From assembly GCA_900765975.1 (NCBI GenBank), contig CAAFTS010000069.1, positions 1 through 15,251 of the forward strand: DNA of 15,251 nucleotides, in the 5' to 3' direction. The first letter of the stretch is position 1, and each line of letters opens with the position of its first letter. The position numbers were made by a program, and so were the translations under genes. The stretch comes from Lachnospiraceae bacterium. GTDB taxonomy: Bacteria; Bacillota; Clostridia; Lachnospirales; Lachnospiraceae. The notes under the pieces were generated by a model. It was not told the DNA's origin. It saw only the letters and a list, made by a program, of their open reading frames with translations, and made no database searches. This document shows positions 1 through 6,121 of this stretch, one piece after another.

Positions 1-84
1 CTCCATCATTATACAGCTTAAGCAACAAGATGGATAATTCCTTACTGGCTGTAAGGGATATTAACCATAAAAATATTGTAGTAG

Positions 85-438
85 AAAGGCGGTGCATTCT
101 GCAGCTCCACATTTCGATGCCGAATGAAAAAGCTGTGTGAAACATACCAGATAGGAGATGGAACATATATGTTCCAGGCACATGGGTATCGGCACACATT
201 GGCTACTGTATTTTATGATGAGGGAGTGCCGCTTCAAAGTGTGAGAGATTATCTGGGGCATGCCTATGAAGAAATGACACAGCAATATATAGATTACATG
301 CCGCGCCGGATTGAGGAAGCAAGCAAAGCATATTTTAAGGAAACAGATAGTTCACTGGCAGCCGGATTGAAAGAGAGGTGGAAGCATGGAAGAAGCCATA
401 GACATAAGGACGCTACAGTGCTACCAAAAAGCGACTGA
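85..438 (+). pseudogene. tnpA: TnpA-like tyrosine recombinase, C-terminal remnant
   Basis: This is the catalytic C-terminal part of a Tn554 TnpA-type tyrosine recombinase, which cuts and rejoins DNA through a covalent phosphotyrosine bond. In frame 1 the family motifs are visible: KGGAFCSSTF at 85-114, HxxRH at 181-195, LGH at 253-261 and the nucleophile Tyr codon at 286-288 in QQYIDYMP. The catalytic first Arg and the N-terminal DNA-binding domain are missing. Two adjacent TAG codons at 79-84 close the frame upstream. A start at ATG 124 would leave only 104 residues, far short of the usual ~360. In frame 3, bases 3-84 read a fragment ending DINHKNIVV, which loosely resembles the strand pair after the first catalytic Arg of recombinases, so an internal deletion plus frameshift is possible. 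The 3' end overlaps tnpB. Confidence 0.75.
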
Positions 439-2310
439 AGAACAGCGGGGAAAAATACCAATAAACGATATTTTGAAATAGGGAAACTGCCAACTTTAAA
501 ACTTCAAGAAGAATGGGGCATCTATATTAGACACTGCGGAGAAGTAAAATCTTTAAGCAGCGTCCAACAGGAAACGGTATATTTCAAACGGGTGTGTGAA
601 TTTATAAATTGCCTACGGGTAGAGAGTATGAAGGAACATACAAAAGAAGCGTGGGGACAGCAGTTTGAAAGCTGGGTTTCATCACAAGGATTGAAAGCGT
701 ATCGGGAATCCAATAAAAATAAAAACTGGAGAGAACGAACACCTATCATTTTATACTTTTTGCATATGCTGGATTTTATTGAATCAGAAATGTCAGGACA
801 GAGAATCTACTTCAAAGACCTGGTATGTTATCAAGAAGCCAGTGAAGAGGAACGTAAGAAGTGTGGACGAGATCCATACTTTGATCTGAGTTTACTGCCA
901 ACGGAACAGATTCGGAAGGAATGGGCTGCCTACATTAGAGAAAGTACCAGAATTTATACACTGGGAACATCATTCCAGCATCGGGTGTATTATAATCAAA
1001 TCTGTAGATTTTTAAACAGCAGAATTGTTTGTGTGGAAAGTATGCGGGAGCAGTCAAAAGAGAAATGGGAGCGTCAGTTTAAACGATGGTTGCTGACAGA
1101 AGGAATTCAGATAAACAGAAAAAGCCCAAGCGCATATAGTAAAGAGGGTATGACCAGGAATCCTAATATTTCTTATCTGCTGCGGATGCTGGATTTTACT
1201 TATGCGGATATGTGGAAAGATGAGACAGAAAAGGATGTCTGGGAATTAGAAAACCTTTCCATTGAGATAAAAAACAATCCAATCAAGAAATACAAAACAC
1301 TGAATTTCACAAATATCCGTCAGTCCGACATAAAAAATGAAATAAAAAAAGGAATTTATCTACTGCTTCAAAAGGAAGCAATCGCTACGGTTTCAAAGGA
1401 AATGACCGCAGGAAAACGCTTGACGGAATACCTGTATAAGAAACATCCGCAAATACAATCGCTGGGAGAGTTAGACAGAGACATTTTTGAGGAATATCTG
1501 ATTCATTTGAAAACGGACAGGACAAGAACAAAGTCACTGCATGCGGAGCTTACAAGATTGCGGGCATTGCTGGAAGCGGTTGGAAAAACTTATAAGTACC
1601 CTGTTTTGGAAAATCTGATCATTAACAGAGATATTCCACCAACTGCAAGAGCAGAATTCAGAACCTATTCTGATGAGGAATTAAAAAGACTGAATGCAGA
1701 AATCGTAAAAATGAATGAGCAGATAGCCAGACTAATAATCATACATCAGATGCTTGGGACACGAATCTCGGACACACTTACCCTTCGGACAGACTGCCTT
1801 AGAGGGAAAACGGGAGACAGAGTAGTTCATATCCGACAGATGAAAACACACCCGTATGAGAAGCCTGTTAGTGAAGAAGTGGCAATACTGATCGAGCGAT
1901 CCATACAATATACAAAGGAAAAATATGGAGAGACCGAATACATTTTTGTGAGGGATTCCGACCCGTCTTTACCAGCACAATATAACTGGATACAGACACA
2001 GGTTGTACAGATGATACGAGAGAAAGACTTGAGGGATGATTATGGGAGATTATTCGGCTTCGGAACACATATGTACCGCCATTACTATGGTGTAAAGCTG
2101 ACAGAAATGCATTTGGATGACTGGACCATCGCAAGATTGCTGGGACACAGCAGCGTTCACAATGTAAAATATTACCGTAAAATGAGCAATCAGATTCTGG
2201 CAGATGAAACAAGAAAAGTACGAGAAAGGTTATCGCAGATGATCTTGGAAAATTTAGATGGATGGGGCGAGGAATATGAACAAGTACGATACGATGTTAG
2301 CTGTAAATAA
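386..2310 (+). CDS. tnpB: TnpB-like tyrosine recombinase, frame switch near 448
   Basis: Second tyrosine recombinase of the Tn554-type module. The catalytic residues are all present: Arg at 1762 (GTRIS), HxxR at 2068-2079 (HMYRH), His at 2146 (LGHSS) and Tyr at 2170 or 2173 (KYYRKM). An ATG at 592 opens a clean 572-residue frame, but the homologous protein starts earlier. ATG 386 has a GAGG site seven bases upstream, inside the tnpA end, and its frame gives MEEAIDIRTLQCYQKATEEQ before stopping at 479-481. Frame 1 carries on the same domain from about 454. Joining the two at the GGGAAAA run at 448-454 (a -1 shift) gives about 641 residues, close to the ~630 of Tn554 TnpB. The join could be programmed -1 frameshifting, a one-base deletion in the G4A5 run, or a sequencing error. 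Residues ~10-275 hold a duplicated N-terminal domain. The gene ends 32 bases inside tnpC. Confidence 0.8.
413..1212 (+). repeat. Tandem duplication of the TnpB N-terminal domain
   Basis: Two copies of a ~130-residue unit lie head to tail in tnpB, at about 413-792 and 820-1212. Shared landmarks in order are CYQ(K/E)A(T/S)EE, YF(E/D), LPT, EW..YIR, VESM(K/R)E, (K/E)(A/K)W..QF..W and MLDF. The first 27 positions align without a gap once the frame switch near 448 is allowed. The copies have diverged clearly, so the duplication is not recent. The unit sits where the arm- or core-binding domains lie in other tyrosine recombinases, so it probably contacts DNA; that role is inferred. Confidence 0.75.
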
Positions 2311-2659
2311 GAAGAGAAATAAGAGAAAAATTGATACAGCGAAGAAAGAAATTTATAAAATGCTGGAAAATGGAGAAAAAGTCACCGTAACAAAGCTGAT
2401 AGAGCAGACAGGTTTATCGAGAGGATTTTTTTACAAAAATGAAGAAGTACGAGCTTTGTTAGACCGAGCAGTGGAACAGCAGGCGGGTATGGTAAGTCCC
2501 AAGCGTTACATAGGCAATATCGCACAAAAAAGAAAAATTGAGTTATTAGAGGAACAGAATGAAAAGCTGTTAAAAGAAATAGCAGCGTTGCAGGAAGAAA
2601 ACAATAGGTTAAAAAAGGCACTTGGAAAACGTGCATTGAATACGATTAAAAATTTGTAA
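2276..2659 (+). CDS. tnpC: TnpC-like small accessory transposition protein
   Basis: Small basic protein in the position and of the size (127 residues, against ~125) of Tn554 TnpC, which in that family influences the efficiency and orientation of transposition. The N-terminal half contains a helix-turn-helix-like stretch (VTVTKLIEQTGLSRGFFYKN) typical of the family. The C-terminal third is a charged coiled coil with leucines at regular spacing (KIELLEEQNEKLLKEIAALQ, then ENNRLKKALGK). I prefer ATG 2276 because GGGGCGAGG lies just upstream and the protein then begins MNKYD. An ATG at 2258 in the same frame would add six residues. The gene overlaps the end of tnpB, consistent with translational coupling, and is followed by a hairpin. 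Confidence 0.8.
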   Translation: MNKYDTMLAVNKKRNKRKIDTAKKEIYKMLENGEKVTVTKLIEQTGLSRGFFYKNEEVRALLDRAVEQQAGMVSPKRYIGNIAQKRKIELLEEQNEKLLKEIAALQEENNRLKKALGKRALNTIKNL

Positions 2660-2687
2660 AGAATGTAAAATAGCAAATTCTGGATGG

Positions 2688-2715
2688 CAGACGCAAATAT
2701 ATGCGTCTGTTGGTC
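2688..2715 (+). terminator. Hairpin after tnpC, probable terminator
   Basis: CAGACGCA and TGCGTCTG form an 8-bp perfect stem around a 6-base AT loop, followed by a moderately T-rich run (TTGGTCTTT). It lies 28 bases after the tnpC stop, as expected for the end of the tnpABC transcript. The T tract is weak. Confidence 0.5.
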
Positions 2716-2761
2716 TTTCATATAAATTTTACTTTGATTTAACAAACTGGTGGTAGTTGAT

Positions 2762-2790
2762 TTTACATGATTTTCGTACAATGGTATCAC
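2762..2790 (+). promoter_or_regulatory. Possible sigma-A promoter facing phoU
   Basis: TTTACA and TATCAC are separated by exactly 17 bases and match the -35 and -10 consensus at five and four of six positions. If active, it would drive the pstB remnant and phoU-phoB-phoR from inside the junction, replacing the lost pst promoter. Based on sequence match only. Confidence 0.35.
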
Positions 2791-2968
2791 AGCAGTAAAA
2801 TGTAATGTTGTGAAAAATGAAGAAAAGATAGAAGGTATGAAAAGCAAAATGAGAACAAATTATCGCCTTAAAAGAGAAAAAATACCCCAAAAAGAGTACA
2901 CAAAACACGCAATTGTACACCGTACAGCCCAGTGTTTACAAGGGGTTGAGGGTACCCTACTAGAAATG

Positions 2969-3214
2969 GTGGATGAGCCGACATCTGCGTTGGATCCGAT
3001 TTCTACTTCAAAAATAGAAGACCTTGCGATGGAACTAAAAAAAGATTATACTATTATCATGGTTACACATAATATGCAGCAAGCAGTACGTGTGTCAGAT
3101 AATACAGCATTTTTTCTCCTTGGTGAGGTTGTGGAGTACAATGATACAGAAAAATTGTTCTCTATTCCGGCAGACAAAAGAACAGAAGATTATATCACAG
3201 GGAGGTTTGGTTGA
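2969..3214 (+). pseudogene. pstB: PstB phosphate ABC transporter ATPase, C-terminal remnant
   Basis: PstB is the cytoplasmic ATPase of the PstSCAB high-affinity phosphate importer. What remains starts at the Walker B/D-loop ([13 protein letters not shown]) and runs through the His switch (MVTHNMQQA) to the typical end [11 protein letters not shown]. That is about 81 of the usual ~250 residues. The Walker A motif, Q-loop and LSGGQ signature are absent, so it cannot hydrolyse ATP by itself. The residues before DEP differ from the family's usual LLMDEP, which places the breakpoint at about 2969-2971. Its stop lies four bases before phoU, the normal pstB-phoU spacing, so the downstream end is native. 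Truncation by insertion or deletion linked to the adjacent Tn554-like module is the simplest explanation. Confidence 0.85.
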
Positions 3215-3217
3215 TCA

Positions 3218-3883
3218 ATGCGGAACAGATTTGACAGACAGTTACAATTATTGGATGAACAGCTTATTCATATGGGTGAGTTATGTGAGATTGCAATTGC
3301 AGATGCAACAAAAGCATTGCAGGATGGAAATGTACAGCAGGCAAAAGCTGTAATGGAAGCAGATGAAGAAATAGATCAGATGGAAAAGGATATAGAAAGA
3401 CTCTGCTTAAAATTATTGTTGCAACAACAACCTGTAGCAAGGGATTTACGAAGAATTTCGGCAGCGCTGAAGATGATCACAGATATGGAAAGAATTGGAG
3501 ATCAGGCTTCTGATATTGCAGAAATCGTGATTTCTACAGAAAAGGTAACCAAATCAGATATTGATGAGATTGGAAATATGGCAAGTGCTGTAAGTAAGAT
3601 GGTTCGAGATAGTGTGTTGGCATATGTTTCGAAAAATCTTGAGCTTGCTCAGAATGTGATTCTGGAAGATGACACAGTAGATCAATATTTTGAGGATGTA
3701 AAAGAACGAATGATTGCTTTTATAAAAGAAGAAAAAGGAAATCATGGAAAACAGATTTTTGATTTGATTATGGTAACAAAATATTTAGAACGAATAGGTG
3801 ACCATGCAACCAACATTGCAGAATGGGTGGAATTTTCAATTACCGGGGTCCATAGAAATAATGCAGAACTGGAGTTGAAATAG
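3218..3883 (+). CDS. phoU: Phosphate signalling regulator PhoU
   Basis: PhoU is a cytoplasmic, metal-binding, all-helical protein that links the Pst transporter to the PhoR kinase and keeps the Pho response off when phosphate is plentiful. The 221 residues match the family length and show its two symmetric three-helix bundles. The metal-binding E/DxxxD-type motifs appear twice, as ERIGDQASD at residues 91-99 and ERIGDHATN at 191-199. The start ATG follows GGGAGG by 12 bases, with the site inside the end of pstB, indicating coupling to pstB in the ancestral operon. With pstB broken here, its signalling partner must come from elsewhere in the genome or be missing. The phoB homologue follows after 31 bases. 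Confidence 0.95.
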   Translation: MRNRFDRQLQLLDEQLIHMGELCEIAIADATKALQDGNVQQAKAVMEADEEIDQMEKDIERLCLKLLLQQQPVARDLRRISAALKMITDMERIGDQASDIAEIVISTEKVTKSDIDEIGNMASAVSKMVRDSVLAYVSKNLELAQNVILEDDTVDQYFEDVKERMIAFIKEEKGNHGKQIFDLIMVTKYLERIGDHATNIAEWVEFSITGVHRNNAELELK

Positions 3884-3914
3884 AGAAAAATAGTAAGAGA
3901 ATAGGAGAGGGCAG

Positions 3915-4595
3915 ATGATATATTGTGTAGAAGATGATGATAATATTCGTGAACTAGTGATTTACACATTGGAAACAACCGGATTAAAGGCAAAAGGCTT
4001 TTCAGAGGGGACTTCATTTATGGAGGCCTTGGCTTTTGATACACCAGAGTTGATTTTGCTGGATATCATGCTGCCAGGAGAGGATGGAATGGAGCTTTTA
4101 AAAAAATTAAAAGGCTCTTCCAAAACAAAAAATATTCCTGTTATTATGGTGACTGCTAAGGGAACAGAATATGATAAGGTTATGGGGTTGGATTCCGGAG
4201 CAGATGACTATGTGACAAAACCATTCGGTATGATGGAACTTGTTTCTCGAGTTAAGGCAGTTTTGCGTAGATCAGGGCAAGTTCCAGATCGTTCAGAAGT
4301 AGAACTTCATGGTGTAAAAATGAATGTAAAAAAGCATGAAGTAACGGTAGATGGAGTACCGGTAACTTTAACATTAAAGGAATTTGAATTATTAGAGCGA
4401 TTAATGAGAAATAGAAATATCGTGCTTACCCGAGATCAGCTTCTGGAAGATATCTGGGGATATGATTTTGACGGAGAAACGAGAACGGTTGATGTGCATG
4501 TCAGAACACTGCGGCAGAAATTAGGTGAAAAAGGTGCGATGATTGAAACTGTACGTGGTGTTGGATATCGGATAGGAGAAGATTATGAAGGCTAA
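3915..4595 (+). CDS. phoB: PhoB/PhoP-type response regulator
   Basis: OmpR/PhoB-family response regulator of 226 residues that binds DNA when phosphorylated by its partner kinase. The receiver domain (residues 1-~118) has the acidic pocket D7-D8, phosphoacceptor D50 (LLDIMLPGEDG), T80 and K102 (VTKPF). The C-terminal winged helix (about 128-224) contains LTLKEFELLERL, a recognition-helix segment TRTVDVHVRTLRQK, and the closing VRGVGYRI. AGGAG stands seven bases before the ATG. Placement between phoU and a PhoR-type kinase identifies it as the phosphate regulator rather than another OmpR-type protein. Its expected target, the pst promoter, is not in the window. Confidence 0.92.
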   Translation: MIYCVEDDDNIRELVIYTLETTGLKAKGFSEGTSFMEALAFDTPELILLDIMLPGEDGMELLKKLKGSSKTKNIPVIMVTAKGTEYDKVMGLDSGADDYVTKPFGMMELVSRVKAVLRRSGQVPDRSEVELHGVKMNVKKHEVTVDGVPVTLTLKEFELLERLMRNRNIVLTRDQLLEDIWGYDFDGETRTVDVHVRTLRQKLGEKGAMIETVRGVGYRIGEDYEG

Positions 4596-5952
4596 GATAC
4601 GTCGGAGTATGGTGCTGATTCTTGGGATTACATTGCTGGTGTCATACGGCCTTCTTTCCCTTTTTTTCTATAAACAAGGGATGCAGACTCTTCGGGAAGA
4701 GGTACGGCAGGAAGCACGCTATATCTGTGAAGCGGTCAGAATCGGGGGACCTGAGTATCTGGAAGAACTGGATAAGGTAGAAGTACATACACGTGTAACA
4801 TGGATCGCTGAAGATGGAACGGTTTTCTATGATTCGGGAGAGAACGAGAGTTATCTTGAGAATCATAAAGACCGGGAAGAGGTAGAGGAAGCGATGAAAA
4901 ACGGAAGTGGAGAAAAGACAAGGATGTCTTCCACGAAAAAAACAGAAATGTACTATTATGCGCTTCGAATGGATGATGGAACAGTACTTCGGGTGTCTAA
5001 AGAGATGGACAGTCTTGCAAGTACAGCATTTCGTATGCTGCCGGTTGTTTTTTTGATTGCAGCGACGATGATGGTATTTGCATATATGCTTGCCAGATGG
5101 CAGACTGCCCGCTTAATTGAACCGATCAATAAATTAGATATTGAACATCCTCTGGAAAATGATATTTATGAGGAATTGACCCCGCTTTTAGAAGCGATGG
5201 ATCAAAGGAATAAAGAAAAAGATGCAGTGTCCAATATGAGAAAAGAATTTTCGGCAAATGTGTCTCATGAGTTAAAGACTCCTCTAACTTCAATTTCCGG
5301 GTATGCTGAGATTATGAAGAACGGACTTGTGAGGGAAGAGGATATTCCGGTCTTTTCAGAACGGATTTATAAAGAGGCAAGACGTTTGATTCATCTGGTA
5401 GAAGATATTATTAAACTTTCCAAGCTGGACGAAGAATCTGTAGAACTTGAAAAAGAGGATGTCGATCTTTATGGGTTATGCAGAGAAATTATTAGTCGTC
5501 TGGCTCCTCAGGCACAGACGCGACGCGTGCAGATTGTGTTAGAAGGAGAGCCGGTGTGCTATCATGGAATTCGGCAGATTCTGGACGAGATGATTTATAA
5601 TATTTGCGAAAATGCAATTAAGTATAATGTTGACGGTGGAAAGGTAGAGGTTTGGGCAGGAAATACGTTGAGCGGTCCCAAAGTGATGGTTTCTGATAAT
5701 GGGATTGGTATTCCTCAGGAACATCTGGGACGTATTTTTGAACGGTTCTATCGGGTGGATAAAAGCCATTCAAAGGAACGTGGAGGAACCGGTCTGGGAC
5801 TTTCTATAGTGAAACATGGTGCAATTTTACATGGAGCAAAAGTGAATGTGGAGAGTAACGTCGGAAAAGGAACAAGGATGGAGATTCTCTTCACAAGAGA
5901 AGAAAGAGAATGTAATATGGAATCTAAAAAAGAAATCGATGCTGAGATATAA
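4585..5952 (+). CDS. phoR: PhoR-type membrane sensor histidine kinase
   Basis: Sensor kinase of 455 residues that phosphorylates the adjacent regulator. Transmembrane helices are at about 9-29 and 150-170, enclosing a ~120-residue extracellular sensor domain with a PAS/Cache-like RVTWIAEDGTVFYDSG segment. The cytoplasmic part has the H-box with His228 (VSHELKTPL), N-box (NICENAIKYN, 339-348), G1 (DNGIGIP, 371-377), F-box (FERFYRVDKS) and G2 (GGTGLGLSIV, 400-409). The stretch after the second helix is short and HAMP-like only at best, and I see no cytoplasmic PAS domain. The start overlaps the phoB end by 11 bases and has AGGAG six bases upstream, so the pair is translationally coupled. The last eight codons also encode the left arm of the terminator. 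Confidence 0.93.
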   Translation: MKAKIRRSMVLILGITLLVSYGLLSLFFYKQGMQTLREEVRQEARYICEAVRIGGPEYLEELDKVEVHTRVTWIAEDGTVFYDSGENESYLENHKDREEVEEAMKNGSGEKTRMSSTKKTEMYYYALRMDDGTVLRVSKEMDSLASTAFRMLPVVFLIAATMMVFAYMLARWQTARLIEPINKLDIEHPLENDIYEELTPLLEAMDQRNKEKDAVSNMRKEFSANVSHELKTPLTSISGYAEIMKNGLVREEDIPVFSERIYKEARRLIHLVEDIIKLSKLDEESVELEKEDVDLYGLCREIISRLAPQAQTRRVQIVLEGEPVCYHGIRQILDEMIYNICENAIKYNVDGGKVEVWAGNTLSGPKVMVSDNGIGIPQEHLGRIFERFYRVDKSHSKERGGTGLGLSIVKHGAILHGAKVNVESNVGKGTRMEILFTREERECNMESKKEIDAEI

Positions 5953-5971
5953 AAGCATCGATTTCTTTTTT
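5932..5971 (+). terminator. Rho-independent terminator overlapping the phoR stop
   Basis: GAAATCGATGCT and AGCATCGATTTC form a perfect 12-bp stem around a 10-base loop that contains the phoR TAA stop, followed by TTTTTT. The A-run before the left arm can pair with the T-run, making the element nearly symmetric, so it could also stop transcription from the other strand. Confidence 0.9.
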
Positions 5972-6012
5972 AGAAATAAAAAGTAAAATAATTGCTTGAA
6001 ACTATTATATTA

Positions 6013-6040
6013 TTGTTTGGTTTTGATGAAAATCTATACA
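6013..6040 (+). promoter_or_regulatory. Probable promoter of the GH84 gene
   Basis: TTGTTT at 6013-6018 and TATACA at 6035-6040 are 16 bases apart in a very AT-rich stretch, about 80 bases before the GH84 start and after the phoR terminator. The match is moderate, but some promoter is required here because the gene is separated from phoR by a strong terminator. Confidence 0.45.
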
Positions 6041-6070
6041 ATTTATGTACAAAATGTTAAAATACGACTA

Positions 6071-6087
6071 ATATGGGTAATCCATAT
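6071..6087. promoter_or_regulatory. Inverted repeat in the GH84 leader, possible operator
   Basis: ATATGG, five bases, then CCATAT form a perfect 6-bp inverted repeat between the likely promoter and the ribosome binding site (AGGAG at 6109-6113). The size and placement fit a repressor operator for a glycan-responsive regulator. No regulator gene is adjacent, and a short AT-rich palindrome can occur by chance. Confidence 0.3.
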
Positions 6088-6121
6088 GGGAAACATGTAA
6101 ACCAATATAGGAGAAGAGTTT

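Larger units (their letters stand above)
1..2709 (+). mobile_element. Decayed Tn554-family recombinase module (tnpA remnant, tnpB, tnpC)
   Basis: Three consecutive genes match the order and type of the Tn554 transposition genes: two tyrosine recombinases (TnpA, TnpB) followed by a small coiled-coil protein (TnpC), with short overlaps between all three. Tn554-type elements move by site-specific recombination and leave no terminal inverted repeats or target duplications, so the ends cannot be read directly. The left end lies outside the window or is already lost. The right limit is set here at the hairpin after tnpC but could be anywhere up to the start of the pstB remnant near 2969. TnpA is damaged, so the element is probably not autonomous. 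No cargo such as a resistance gene is seen in the part shown. Confidence 0.7.
2660..2969. other. Gene-free junction between the tnp module and the pstB remnant
   Basis: About 310 bases without a convincing gene. An open frame runs from ATG 2810 through this stretch into pstB, but its first ~50 residues resemble nothing I know, are lysine-rich and have no ribosome binding site, so I treat it as chance read-through. The stretch holds the tnpC hairpin, a possible promoter at 2762-2790 and a perfect palindrome GGGTACCC at 2950-2957. Recognisable pstB coding starts near 2969, so the breakpoint between foreign and native DNA is somewhere here. Confidence 0.55.

Noticed and set aside
592..2310. ATG 592 as the true start of tnpB
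   Set aside because: The frame upstream of 592 still encodes the first copy of the duplicated domain, and ATG 386 has a proper ribosome binding site; 592 has none.
2757..2782. TTGATT/TACAAT promoter pair
   Set aside because: The spacing is only 14 bases, too short for sigma-A; the overlapping TTTACA/TATCAC pair with 17 bases was kept instead.
2950..2957. GGGTACCC palindrome as a recombination core
   Set aside because: An eight-base palindrome alone is weak, it has no second copy nearby, and Tn554-type elements do not use such a repeat.
2810..3214. A complete 134-residue gene starting at ATG 2810
   Set aside because: The second half is clearly the PstB C terminus, the first ~50 residues have no recognisable motif, and there is no ribosome binding site. 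Treated as read-through into a pstB remnant.
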